A stretch of 64,000 bases of DNA from Megamonas sp. UBA1796 (GCA_002319795.1 DCFU01000031.1:261453-325452), one strand, 5' to 3'; shown: positions 43,104 through 51,517, numbered from the stretch's first letter. The notes: a model not told the origin generated them from the letters alone. Numbers and translations: made by a program.

Positions 43104-43855
43104 TTGCATTAAAAAATATCCAAAAATCCTATGGTGATAATCAAGTGCTTCGGGGAATTGACTGTACTATTCCGACGGGGTCTGTTACGGTTATCATTGG
43201 GCCGAGTGGTTCTGGCAAAACGACACTTTTGCGGGGCATCAATTTTTTGGAACGGGCGGATAAGGGAGAAATCATCCTGGATGATATGCAGGTGGATGTG
43301 GAAAAGGCTACAAAAAAAGAAATCCACGCGCTGCGACAACGTACGGCCATGGTTTTCCAGTCCTATAATCTTTTTCAGAACAAGACGGCTCTCGAAAATA
43401 TCATGGAGGGACTGGTCGTTGTCAAAAAATTGACGCAGGCGCAGGCGAAGGAAAAGGCGGAAGTATATCTCGAAAAAGTCGGGCTTGTGGAGAAAGGTTC
43501 CTTTTATCCCACACAGCTTTCCGGTGGACAGCAGCAGCGTATCGGTATAGCCAGGGCTCTGGCACTCGACCCGAAGGTTATTCTTTTTGATGAACCAACC
43601 TCGGCACTGGATCCGGAACTGGTCGGGGAAGTGCTGGATACGATGAAACGGGCGGCTGAGGAAGTAAAGTGCACGATGTTGGTTGTCACGCATGAAATCG
43701 CTTTTGCCCGTGATGTGGCTGACCAAATGATTTTTATGGAGGGCGGCAACATCGTTGAAGAAGGCAGGCCGCGGGAAATGATACAGGCGCCGCAGGAGGA
43801 ACGTACCAGAAAATTCTTGTCGCGTTTTACTCTGCAGCAGGCAGGAATATGTTAA
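43100..43855 (+). CDS. Amino-acid ABC transporter ATP-binding protein
   Basis: 251 residues with Walker A GPSGSGKTT, the Q-loop in MVFQSYNLF, the signature LSGGQQQR, Walker B VILFDEPTSALDP and a switch His in VVTHEIAF. This is the GlnQ/TcyN-type polar amino-acid ATPase. ATGA overlap with the second permease gives tight coupling. It is the last gene of the C-S lyase/ABC operon; no clear terminator follows. Confidence 0.93.
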   Translation: MIALKNIQKSYGDNQVLRGIDCTIPTGSVTVIIGPSGSGKTTLLRGINFLERADKGEIILDDMQVDVEKATKKEIHALRQRTAMVFQSYNLFQNKTALENIMEGLVVVKKLTQAQAKEKAEVYLEKVGLVEKGSFYPTQLSGGQQQRIGIARALALDPKVILFDEPTSALDPELVGEVLDTMKRAAEEVKCTMLVVTHEIAFARDVADQMIFMEGGNIVEEGRPREMIQAPQEERTRKFLSRFTLQQAGIC

Positions 43856-43922
43856 AATAAGTGTTGAAAGTGGCATTGGTGAGTCAGATGCCGGATATTA
43901 TATATTGGAAAGGAAGAATCGA

Positions 43923-44525
43923 ATGATAGGGGATTGTGCAAACTGCAAAACGCATGTATGTGCGGAAAAGGGTATCAGTTGTGTTAAGTTGGATCAGGAC
44001 AAGGTTCTGTCTCTTTATGATGACGAGGAGAAAAGAACGATGGAGGCTGCTGCTTATGTAGAGGCTACTTATTATAATCAGCTCACGCGTTTAGAAGAAA
44101 CTGCGGAATTTGCCAAGCGCATGGGCTACAAAAAAATAGGTATTTCATTTTGTATTGGTTTGAACCAGGAAATAAAATACATCAGCAAATACTTTGCCAA
44201 ATTTTTTGAGGTTTATTCCATATGCTGTAAAAATTGTGCGATACAAAAGGATGTTCTGGGGCTTAAAAAAGTCCATCCGGAAAATCCGGTGGAAAGCATG
44301 TGCAATCCAAAGCATCAGGCAGAATTTCTTAATGAAAAGGGCTGTGATCTTTTTGTTTCCTGCGGACTTTGTGTGGGGCATGATGCGCTTTTCAATAAAG
44401 CCTGCAACGGGCTGGTGACCAATCTGGTTGCCAAGGACCGGGTATTGGCGCATAATCCACTGGGGGCAGTGTATTCACGTTATTGGAAAAATAAGCTCGG
44501 TATTATGGACGACAATGAATTTTAA
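43923..44525 (+). CDS. DUF1847 cysteine-rich protein
   Basis: About 200 residues from ATG 43923, behind GGAAAGGAAG. Cysteines occur as CANCKTHVC at the N-terminus, SICCKNCAIQ in the middle, and CDLFVSCGLCVGHD later, so one or two metal or FeS centres are likely. This matches DUF1847, a family of anaerobes with unknown function. It starts 67 bases after the ABC ATPase on the same strand and ends in a terminator, so it may belong to the tail of that operon. A role in metal or sulphur handling is only a guess. Confidence 0.8.
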   Translation: MIGDCANCKTHVCAEKGISCVKLDQDKVLSLYDDEEKRTMEAAAYVEATYYNQLTRLEETAEFAKRMGYKKIGISFCIGLNQEIKYISKYFAKFFEVYSICCKNCAIQKDVLGLKKVHPENPVESMCNPKHQAEFLNEKGCDLFVSCGLCVGHDALFNKACNGLVTNLVAKDRVLAHNPLGAVYSRYWKNKLGIMDDNEF

Positions 44526-44540
44526 GGGGAAGAAAATATA

Positions 44541-44585
44541 AAGAGGGAGCTGTAGCATGGTGATTCGTGCTGCAACTCCCTTTTA
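44541..44585 (+). terminator. Terminator after the DUF1847 gene
   Basis: An interrupted stem (AAGAGGGAG...CTCCCTTTT with an inner TGTAGCA/TGCTGCA arm) followed by T. Confidence 0.85.
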
Positions 44586-44698
44586 TATTGTCAAATACAT
44601 TTTATACCATATAGAATGGCAGCAAAAGCGTACAGTTTTTTAGAGAAATTTCTTTGTACAGCCGGAAAAGTAAGGATATATTCCTTTTATAAAAACAG

Positions 44699-44727
44699 TT
44701 GACAATCCCTTGTGCATTGCGTATAAT
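44699..44727 (+). promoter_or_regulatory. Consensus sigma-A promoter of the DUF2292 gene
   Basis: Perfect TTGACA, 17 bases, perfect TATAAT. Expected start is about 44734, just before the palindrome at 44744. Confidence 0.85.
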
Positions 44728-44743
44728 GAAACCTAAATCATAC

Positions 44744-44766
44744 TAATCATATATGAAATATGATTA
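44744..44766. repeat. Palindromic operator candidate just downstream of the DUF2292 promoter
   Basis: TAATCATAT and ATATGATTA form a perfect 9-bp inverted repeat with a 5-base centre, at about +10 to +32. A repressor bound here would block a very strong promoter. Confidence 0.6.
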
Positions 44767-44785
44767 CATGGGAGAGGTGTTGGAG

Positions 44786-45145
44786 GTGGCAGAGAAAGAA
44801 AGTCCTGGCAAGGGCATCGGTGCTGTGGCAATGGCAATGATTCTGCAGCTTCTTCAGGAGGTTTTCCATGGAGAGGTCACACTGGTAGTGCAGGACAGCT
44901 GCCTTATCCAGATTGAGCGGAGTGAGAAACTGCGTCCGTCCGAGCAGGCCAGATATGCGGCATATCATAAGGCTGCGAGTTATGCGGATTATACGCCTGT
45001 GAGCAGAAAAATACAGCAGGAATTTGCCGGACTGCAGTATGGGCATATTGTAATCGTAGTTAAGAATGGCCGTATCATTCAGGTGGAACGGGCGGAAAAG
45101 CATCGTGTTCAGGGAGCATTTGGTTTTGATGGTGAAGGTATTTAA
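44786..45145 (+). CDS. Tandem DUF2292 (YezD-like) protein
   Basis: About 119 residues from GTG 44786, 9 bases after GGAGAGG; ATG 44753 lies inside the palindrome and has no ribosome site. The sequence is a duplication. Residues of the first half read LQEVFHGEVTLVVQDSCLIQIERSEKLR; those of the second half read QQEFAGLQYGHIVIVVKNGRIIQVERAEKHR. Each half is one DUF2292 unit, as in B. subtilis YezD, which is normally single. YezD-like genes are often found with sulphur assimilation genes. Function unknown. It is a single-gene unit between its own promoter and terminator. Confidence 0.75.
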   Translation: MAEKESPGKGIGAVAMAMILQLLQEVFHGEVTLVVQDSCLIQIERSEKLRPSEQARYAAYHKAASYADYTPVSRKIQQEFAGLQYGHIVIVVKNGRIIQVERAEKHRVQGAFGFDGEGI

Positions 45146-45196
45146 AGCTTATCGCAATTATTTTTATTATTATAGTATCGGCTGATTAGAAAACTA

Positions 45197-45249
45197 AAGG
45201 CCGGAGAATTTCCGCGGCAGGAATGCCGCAGGATTTCTTCGGCTTTTTT
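45197..45249 (+). terminator. Terminator after the DUF2292 gene
   Basis: A long stem built from GCCG/CGGC, AGAA/TTCT and GCGGCA/TGCCGC segments, followed by six T. Confidence 0.85.
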
Positions 45250-45455
45250 GTTGCCGGGCAATAGGAGCGAAGCGAATGTGAGACGATTCATCTATGTGAA
45301 GTGCCTCAACTCGCCAATTTGATTTTGGTATAGGTATTATTGATAGCAGTCTGTCCAATCTTGTTTTATGGATGAACTGCCGTACTAAATTCAGATTTTG
45401 GCTTCTGGTACATTGGATTATTGCTGGAAGACAGAAAATAGTAGGAGCTTATAAC

Positions 45456-45503
45456 ATGAAGAGTGGGTATATTTCCAGTATTATACTTCACTATTTTGCA
45501 TAA
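45456..45503 (+). CDS. Possible leader peptide, 15 residues, before the U32 gene
   Basis: ATG 45456 follows GGAG (45443-45446) at 9 bases and reads MKSGYISSIILHYFA before TAA 45501-45503. The stop codon lies inside the 5' arm of the terminator-like stem at 45495-45511, as in translation-coupled attenuators. Three Ile and two Tyr codons stand out. It could be chance. Confidence 0.4.
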   Translation: MKSGYISSIILHYFA

Positions 45504-45515
45504 AATTGATATAAT
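45487..45515 (+). promoter_or_regulatory. Alternative promoter overlapped by the palindrome before the U32 gene
   Basis: TTCACT, 17 bases, TATAAT. If used, the transcript would start near 45522 and the palindrome would act as a DNA operator rather than as an RNA terminator. Confidence 0.45.
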
Positions 45516-45549
45516 GAGTAGCGTTATCAATTTTATGCAAATTTTTTTT
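45495..45549 (+). promoter_or_regulatory. 17-bp palindrome plus T-run directly before the U32 gene
   Basis: TTTGCATAAAATTGATA (45495-45511) and its exact reverse complement (45525-45541) flank a 13-base loop, followed by eight T. It ends 16 bases before ATG 45566. It is either an attenuator terminator or a large operator over the -10 box. Confidence 0.7.
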
Positions 45550-45565
45550 AAGGGAGCACCATAGC

Positions 45566-47518
45566 ATGTTATTAACTCGAAAATCAGTAGAATTACTGGC
45601 GCCGGCCGGTAACTGGGATGCACTTGAAGCCGCTGTCGAAGCTGGCGCGGATGCGGTATACCTCGGGGGTAAGCATTTTAATATGCGTATGCATCGTGGA
45701 GATACGAATTTTGACGATGCAATGCTCAAAAGAGCCATTGCATTTACGCATGGACATGGCGTGCGTCTTTATATTACATTGAATAATCTTATCAGTGATG
45801 AGGAAATTCCTGCGCTGAAGAAATATCTGGCTTATTTGGCTGAAATTAAGCCGGATGCCATTTTGGTGCAGGATTTTGCCGTGCTCGAATTGGTGCGTGA
45901 AATGGGCATACAGATTCCGCTGCATGCCTCTGTCATGATGAATACGCATAATGAGGATGCAATCCAAAAACTTAAGGAATACGGTATCACCCGCGTCGTG
46001 ACCAGTCGGGAGATGACGCTTTCCGAGTTAAGCCTTTTCAAGGAACGCACAGGCATAGAACTGGAATATTTCATGCATGGTGATATGTGTATTTCGGAAA
46101 GCGGGCAGTGTATCCATTCTGGTGTCGTATTTGGCCAAAGCGGAAACCGTGGACGTTGTTTGAAGCCCTGTCGCTGGGCATACCAACTCATAGACGACGA
46201 TACGCGGGAGGTGCTGGATGCAGATGGCCCGGGAGCGTATAAGCTTGCACTTAAGGACATGTGCATGTATCGCAGCATTCCGGAGCTCATACAGGCAGGG
46301 GTATATTCTTTTAAAATTGAAGGACGGATGCGCCCGGCGGATTTTATCCGCCGGATTGTGACTACTTATCGCCGCGCGATTGACAACTATATTGCGGATC
46401 CGTCTGGTTATTCGGTGGACGAGGAAGCATGGAAAAATCTTTTTGAGAATCGGGCTCGTGATTTTACGACTTCATTTGCACTGGGAAAGCCGGATGCGAC
46501 TCTTATAGGCTTTGATGGCAAGCGTGAGCCACGTTTTTTCAGTGATCCGGTAAAGGAAGCGGGTTTTCAGGATGCGCTGCTTAAGCAGGAAGACTCAATT
46601 CAAAAAGAAAATCCGGCGCATCGTGTACTTTCTGTGCATGTGGCCGATATTGCCTCGGCCAGGGCAGCTGTAGAAAATGGTGCAGATGCAATCTATGTCG
46701 GTGGTGAGGTGTTTCGACCCCGCCGTCCATGGCGGCTACGGGATATTGAAGAGGCTGTGTGCCTGGCGCATGAGCATCATGTGCGCGTCATCGTAAGTAC
46801 GCCGCGTACAGCGATGCATCGCGAATGCGGGGAACTTGAACAGCTGTTTAAATCTCTGGCAGACCTGCATCCGGACGGTCTTATGGTGGGCAATATCGGT
46901 ACATTGAGACTGGCAGAGAAGCTCATGGATTTTCCGGTACAGGCGGATTTGTCGTTCAATCTTTTCAATCACCTCGCGGCAAAGTTCCTGCGCCAAAATG
47001 GACTGGTCATGGCTGCTTCGTCTATGGAGCTGTCCTTCGCGCAGCTGCGTGAAATCGTGGAGAATTCTGTGCTGCCAATCGAGACGGTTGTGCATGGTTC
47101 TTATACATCTATGATTTGCGACCACAATTTCCCGGCGATGTCCTTGAAAAATTATGATCCCCTCAGGAATCCGGAGTTCTGTGACCGTCATTATGCGTTT
47201 TTGGACAGTGCTGGTGAAAGCCATTCCCTGCGTATGGACCAGTATGGGCGTACGCATATACTTTTTGCCAAGGATATCTGTCTCTATCCATACCTGGAAA
47301 AATTTAACGGCATTGCGTCCTACCGCATTGAAGCACAGGATTATGCACCGGAGCTTACAGGTAAGCTTACCCGGCTTTATCGTACAGCACTTGACCGGCT
47401 TGCGGCCGGACAGGAGGGATTGCAGCCAGAGGCACTTGCTGAAGTGGAACGCATGAGCCCGCGAGCGCTTGGCATAGGTACGTATCGCTTTCGTGAATCA
47501 CAAAATTCTATTGAATGA
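45566..47518 (+). CDS. Peptidase U32-family protein (tRNA/rRNA hydroxylation type)
   Basis: 650 residues with two related barrels. The first begins ELLAPAGNWDALEAAVEAGADAVYLGG; the second, near residue 355, reads VADIASARAAVENGADAIYVGGEVF. The U32 signature region is EYFMHGDMCISESGQC, with Asp where most members have Ala or Ser, and CLKPCRW adds cysteines. E. coli relatives RlhA and TrhP hydroxylate 23S rRNA and tRNA rather than acting as peptidases, so RNA modification is the better guess. AAGGGAG precedes ATG 45566. The next gene starts 20 bases after the stop. Confidence 0.88.
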   Translation: MLLTRKSVELLAPAGNWDALEAAVEAGADAVYLGGKHFNMRMHRGDTNFDDAMLKRAIAFTHGHGVRLYITLNNLISDEEIPALKKYLAYLAEIKPDAILVQDFAVLELVREMGIQIPLHASVMMNTHNEDAIQKLKEYGITRVVTSREMTLSELSLFKERTGIELEYFMHGDMCISESGQCIHSGVVFGQSGNRGRCLKPCRWAYQLIDDDTREVLDADGPGAYKLALKDMCMYRSIPELIQAGVYSFKIEGRMRPADFIRRIVTTYRRAIDNYIADPSGYSVDEEAWKNLFENRARDFTTSFALGKPDATLIGFDGKREPRFFSDPVKEAGFQDALLKQEDSIQKENPAHRVLSVHVADIASARAAVENGADAIYVGGEVFRPRRPWRLRDIEEAVCLAHEHHVRVIVSTPRTAMHRECGELEQLFKSLADLHPDGLMVGNIGTLRLAEKLMDFPVQADLSFNLFNHLAAKFLRQNGLVMAASSMELSFAQLREIVENSVLPIETVVHGSYTSMICDHNFPAMSLKNYDPLRNPEFCDRHYAFLDSAGESHSLRMDQYGRTHILFAKDICLYPYLEKFNGIASYRIEAQDYAPELTGKLTRLYRTALDRLAAGQEGLQPEALAEVERMSPRALGIGTYRFRESQNSIE

Positions 47519-47537
47519 AAAGGAGCAGTTCCTCGTT

Positions 47538-48830
47538 TTGAAAAACTATATCGGTCCAGAAGCCATTATTGAAAAAAAGAAAAAATATATCATGCCTTGT
47601 CTGGCACATTTCTATAAAAAGCCGCGTGAGTTTGTCCGCGGTTCTATGCAGTATCTCTATGACAGCGAGGGAAGAAAATATCTCGATTGCTTTGCGGGGG
47701 TATCCGTCATCAACTGCGGACACTGCAATCCGGAGATTACCGATAAAATTTGCGAGCAGGTCAGGAGTTTGCAGCATGTCTGCAATATCTACCTTACGGA
47801 AAATTTTGTAAATCTTGCCGAAAGACTCGCGGAGGTTACGCCGGGAGCTTTGCAAAAATCTTTCTTCTGTTCTACAGGAACTGAAGCGAATGAAGGCGCG
47901 GCGCTGCTTGCTTCCATTTATACGGGCAGCAGTCAGTTCATTGCCTTGCGCAGCGGCCTGCATGGGCGTACGAAACTTACCATGAGCCTTACGGGCATTG
48001 GCATGTGGCGAACAGATCCAAATCCGGTGGGCGGTATCAGTTTTGCGCCGAATGCCTACTGCTACCGCTGTCCTTTGGATAAAAAATATCCGGAATGTGA
48101 TCTGGCCTGTGCCAATGCCGTCGAGGATATTATCCGGACAGCGACTTCCGGACATCCGGCAGCACTTATTGCGGAGACAATCCAGGGGAATGCTGGCATC
48201 GTAGTTCCACCGAAGGGGTATTTTCAGCGGCTCAGGGAAATCCTTGCCGTGCATCATTCGCTGCTTATTATTGATGAGGTGCAGACAGGCTTTGCCCGCA
48301 CCGGGAAAATGTTCGCTATTGAGAATTTCGATGTGGTACCGGATATTATGACCGTTGCCAAAGCACTGGGCAACGGTGTACCAATCAGTGCCTTTATCTC
48401 GACCGCAGAAATTGCCGATACCTACACCAAGCCCGGAGCCTCGACGCTTGGCGGCAATCCGGTATCGACCATTGCCGGACTTGCGGTGCTCGACTATATT
48501 GAACGGCACCAGCTTAAGGAAAATGCGCTTGCCCGGGGAAAACAACTGAAAGACGGGTTGCATGAGCTGCAACGAAAGCATCCGGTCATCGGAGATATAC
48601 GCGGGCTCGGCCTTATGGTTGGGGCGGAATTCGTTCACGCTGACGGAACACCGGCAGCGGAGGTGCTGGACCTTGTACTTGAGGAAATGAAAGACCGTGG
48701 CTTCATCATTGGCAAGAATGGCATTGAACGAAATGTCATGGCCTTCCAGCCGCCGCTTGTCATTGGTGAGCAGGATATATCCGATGTGCTGAATGCATTG
48801 GAAATGGTTTTAACAAAATATGAAAAGTAA
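47538..48830 (+). CDS. Class III PLP-dependent aminotransferase with cysteine-rich insert
   Basis: About 430 residues from TTG 47538, which follows AAAGGAG by about 12 bases; GTG 47493 is in frame but overlaps the U32 gene. Class III signatures: FCSTGTEANEGAALLA, SGLHGRTKLTMSLTG, IIDEVQTGFARTGKMFA and the PLP-lysine in VAKALGNGVP. The insert NAYCYRCPLDKKYPECDLAC resembles the YCYRCP...YPxCxxxC segment of archaeal and clostridial class III enzymes (omega-aminotransferases and broad amino-acid racemases). Substrate undecided between an omega-amino acid and alanine-glyoxylate type. It may be co-transcribed with the U32 gene; a terminator follows. Confidence 0.85.
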   Translation: MKNYIGPEAIIEKKKKYIMPCLAHFYKKPREFVRGSMQYLYDSEGRKYLDCFAGVSVINCGHCNPEITDKICEQVRSLQHVCNIYLTENFVNLAERLAEVTPGALQKSFFCSTGTEANEGAALLASIYTGSSQFIALRSGLHGRTKLTMSLTGIGMWRTDPNPVGGISFAPNAYCYRCPLDKKYPECDLACANAVEDIIRTATSGHPAALIAETIQGNAGIVVPPKGYFQRLREILAVHHSLLIIDEVQTGFARTGKMFAIENFDVVPDIMTVAKALGNGVPISAFISTAEIADTYTKPGASTLGGNPVSTIAGLAVLDYIERHQLKENALARGKQLKDGLHELQRKHPVIGDIRGLGLMVGAEFVHADGTPAAEVLDLVLEEMKDRGFIIGKNGIERNVMAFQPPLVIGEQDISDVLNALEMVLTKYEK

Positions 48831-48905
48831 AGTCGAGCATGCAGAAACTGCTGCTTCCATGAACCTGCTGGATTGATGACAGAGTGAAGGCATCTGTGGG
48901 GCCTT

Positions 48906-48967
48906 AAAAAAGCTTCTTCCCTGTGCTGTGCGGTAAAATGTACAGCCCGCAGGGGAGAAGCTTTTTT
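48906..48967. terminator. Bidirectional terminator between convergent genes
   Basis: AAAAAAGCTTCT...AGAAGCTTTTTT with an inner CCC/GGGG arm and a loop of about 25 bases. It serves the class III aminotransferase and the convergent alcohol dehydrogenase. Confidence 0.85.
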
Positions 48968-49000
48968 GATTTGTTGTGTTCTTGTTTTATCGGCGCTTTC

Positions 49001-50116
49001 TTAAAACAGCTTTTTGTAAATAGACAGGACAGCTGCAGCATTTAATTCCGTATAGTTATTTGCCATGAGACGGCTCTGGCGGGTCATGACGATTTCTGTA
49101 TATTTATCCAGGTCTTTTTCGGTTACACCGTAAGCAGGCAGCTTTTTCTTATCCAGGATATGCCCCAGAAGCTCTTCCAGCCGGGCAAACACCGCAGCTT
49201 CTTTACAGTCCAATAGAGCTGCCAGATGCAGGCACAGAGATTGGAGGCTGCCGTCATAGTGAAGGGCTCGATAAGCTTTGTAGACTTCGGTGAACATTAC
49301 GTAATTGGCCTCGCCGTGCGGTACATGACAGGACGCGCCAAGGGGATAGCTCAGTGCATGAACGGCGGCACAGCCTGCATTGCCAAAGGCAATACCTGCA
49401 TAAGTGCTCGCCAGCAGGAAATCCGGCAGCAGGGAGATACGTGCGGCTTCGCCCCTGACAGCGATTTCTTTGTAGCCACAGAGAATTCTGTCCATAGCCT
49501 GCAGGGAAAAAAGCTGTGTGCAGGCATTGGCCTTTGGCGAGGTATAAGATTCAATCGCATGGATCAGGGCATCAATAGAACTTGCGCCGAAGACCTTTGG
49601 TGGTAAATCCGCCAGAAGTTCCGGAATGAGCACCGCCTCATCCGCATAAAGTGCATCGCTGGCCAGACCTATTTTTGTGCCGCGTTTTGTAAGTGAAAGA
49701 ATAGAAATGTTTGTGACCTCGCTGCCCGTACCACAGGTTGTTGGTACCAGAATCAGCGGACGGGCTTTTTCTGCAGGAAGCTCTCCCATAAAAAGACCAT
49801 CGACAGGGGACAGCCGCTTCAGGGCAAAAAGCTTTGCCACGTCAAGGATCGTACCACCGCCAAGAGCGAAGACACGTCGGAAAGAGCGGCCAGTGAGTTC
49901 CGCGGCGATGTTTTCTACCATTTGGTCTGTAGGTTCGCCGCTGGCATAGTTTCGGTAATCAATCACCATGGCATTTTTCAGCCTGTCCGCAGGGAAGTGC
50001 TGCTGTGTTCTGCGGCTCGCAAAAACAAGGTCGCTGCTGCCAATATTGTAGCTTTGGAAAAAATCTGTTACCGATGCTGCAAAACGGATTTTTGGATGGA
50101 TTGCAAAATCCTTCAT
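49001..50116 (-). CDS. Iron-containing alcohol dehydrogenase, 4-hydroxybutyrate dehydrogenase-like
   Basis: 371 residues, group III metal-dependent alcohol dehydrogenase. The NAD-binding segment is ALGGGTILDVAK; PTTCGTGSEVT follows. Metal ligands are expected in SIDALIHAIESY (Asp, His) and CAAVHALSYPLGASCHVPHGEAN (two His). Length and sequence feel match the 4-hydroxybutyrate dehydrogenases of clostridia, which reduce succinate semialdehyde with NADH. It starts 12 bases after the GABA-type aminotransferase on the same strand, which supplies exactly that semialdehyde. Other short-chain aldehydes are possible substrates. Confidence 0.85.
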   Translation of the reverse strand: MKDFAIHPKIRFAASVTDFFQSYNIGSSDLVFASRRTQQHFPADRLKNAMVIDYRNYASGEPTDQMVENIAAELTGRSFRRVFALGGGTILDVAKLFALKRLSPVDGLFMGELPAEKARPLILVPTTCGTGSEVTNISILSLTKRGTKIGLASDALYADEAVLIPELLADLPPKVFGASSIDALIHAIESYTSPKANACTQLFSLQAMDRILCGYKEIAVRGEAARISLLPDFLLASTYAGIAFGNAGCAAVHALSYPLGASCHVPHGEANYVMFTEVYKAYRALHYDGSLQSLCLHLAALLDCKEAAVFARLEELLGHILDKKKLPAYGVTEKDLDKYTEIVMTRQSRLMANNYTELNAAAVLSIYKKLF

Positions 50117-50128
50117 CTGACAGCCTCC

Positions 50129-51517
50129 TCAGGCACCAATGTTCTTCTCACATTTTTCTTCATAGCCGATACATTTTTTGATAGCTTCTTCAAAAATATT
50201 CAGGCCGGCCTCTAACTGTTCATCCTGAATGACAAGCGGTGCGAGGAAACGGATGACATTACCGTGGACACCGGCATTTTCGCAGAGCAGGCCATGCTGT
50301 GCGGTTTCCCGGATGAGTTCGGCGACAAGCTGAGCATCGGGTTCTTTTGTTTCCCTGTCTTTGACGAATTCGATGCCGACCATGGCACCCAGACCACGTA
50401 CATCACCGATAACCTTGTATTTTTCCATCCATTGGCCATAGCGTGCCATGATCTTCCGGCCAATTTCACAGGACCGTCCTGCCAGATTGTCCCGCTCCAT
50501 GATTTCAATGGTTTTCAGAGAAGCCGCGCACGCGAGGGCGTTGCCGCCAAAGGTGCCGCCGATAACCCCTGCAGGAACGGATTCCATGATTTCTTCGCGT
50601 GCGATGATGGCGCTTAACGGCACGCCTGCCGCAATGGACTTTGCCGCAGCGATAATATCCGGCTCTGCGCCGGCTTCTTTCCAGTACTCTGTCGCGAACA
50701 TGCGTCCCGTCCGGCAGAAACCGGATTGCACTTCATCCGCAATGAGCAATATGCCGTAGGTATCACAGATTTTGCGTACGGCTTTCACCCATTCGATAGG
50801 AGCCGGGATGAAGCCGCCTTCTCCCTGCAAAGGCTCCACGACGATTGCTGCCACATATTCCGCCGGCGAGCAGTTGTCAAAAACCTCTTTGAGCTTGCCA
50901 ATGTAATACTCGATCGCTTTCTCTTTTGGCATACCTGTGGGACGGCGATAAAGATAAGGAAATTCCGCCCGGTAAACGCCGTCAGGGAACGGCCCCATGC
51001 CTTTGGCATAAGCCTTTTTGGCCGTCATCGACATCGTGAGCAGAGTCCGACCGTGAAAGGCGCCGGAGAATACGATGATATTCGGCCGTTTTGTAAAGGC
51101 TTTGGCAATTTTTATGGCATTTTCGTCTGCTTCAGCGCCGCTGTTGGCAAAATAGCTGCGCCTTTTTTCACCTTTGACGGGGGCAATTGCATTGAGCTTT
51201 TCAGCGAGTTTCACATAGCCTTCATGGGTTACGACATTGAACATGCCGTGGAAATATTTATCAGCCTGTGCCTTTAAGGCTGCGACAACCTCCGGATGGC
51301 AATGCCCGATATTGAGGACGCCGACACCGCCAATCCAGTCAAGGAAATGGTTGCCGTCCAGGTCCTCAATGATGGCGCCTTCAGCACGTTTCATGACAAC
51401 CGGATAGCCGCAGTGGATCGCACTGGGAACGGCCTCGTTCCTTCTGGCAATGACTGCAGCGGATTTCGGGCCAGGAACCGATTGGGTTATGATTTCAGGT
51501 AATGCATCTCTAAGCAT
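50129..51517 (-). CDS. gabT: 4-aminobutyrate aminotransferase-like class III enzyme
   Basis: 462 residues. Class III signatures: FLDWIGGVGVLNIGHCHPEVV, YFANSGAEADENAIKIAK, FSGAFHGRTLLTMSMT, VEPLQGEGGF, LIADEVQSGFCRTGRMFA and the PLP-lysine in AAAKSIAAGVPLSA. This fits GABA or 5-aminovalerate transaminases. The neighbour reduces the semialdehyde product, so the pair would convert GABA to 4-hydroxybutyrate. AAAGGAGG precedes ATG 51517. Its leader has a terminator-like hairpin, and the gene is divergent from a PucR regulator that is likely to control it. Confidence 0.88.
   Translation of the reverse strand: MLRDALPEIITQSVPGPKSAAVIARRNEAVPSAIHCGYPVVMKRAEGAIIEDLDGNHFLDWIGGVGVLNIGHCHPEVVAALKAQADKYFHGMFNVVTHEGYVKLAEKLNAIAPVKGEKRRSYFANSGAEADENAIKIAKAFTKRPNIIVFSGAFHGRTLLTMSMTAKKAYAKGMGPFPDGVYRAEFPYLYRRPTGMPKEKAIEYYIGKLKEVFDNCSPAEYVAAIVVEPLQGEGGFIPAPIEWVKAVRKICDTYGILLIADEVQSGFCRTGRMFATEYWKEAGAEPDIIAAAKSIAAGVPLSAIIAREEIMESVPAGVIGGTFGGNALACAASLKTIEIMERDNLAGRSCEIGRKIMARYGQWMEKYKVIGDVRGLGAMVGIEFVKDRETKEPDAQLVAELIRETAQHGLLCENAGVHGNVIRFLAPLVIQDEQLEAGLNIFEEAIKKCIGYEEKCEKNIGA

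Larger units (their letters stand above)
45146..45565. other. Intergenic region with terminator, leader ORF and attenuator-like element
   Basis: 420 bases. It contains the DUF2292 terminator (45197-45249), a possible upstream promoter (TTGTTT 45361, 16 bases, TACTAA 45383), a 15-codon leader ORF (45456-45503) and a long palindrome with T-run (45495-45549). The stretch 45250-45360 shows nothing clear. Confidence 0.6.

Noticed and set aside
43109..43876. A 255-codon open frame on the minus strand
   Set aside because: Opposite the ABC ATPase with complete Walker and signature motifs; a shadow.
44753..44785. ATG 44753 as start of the DUF2292 gene
   Set aside because: It is inside the palindrome just after the promoter and has no ribosome site; GTG 44786 is better placed.
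47508..48638. A 376-codon open frame on the minus strand
   Set aside because: It lies wholly opposite the class III aminotransferase, which has clear catalytic motifs; the antisense product has no recognisable domain and the composition of a shadow frame.
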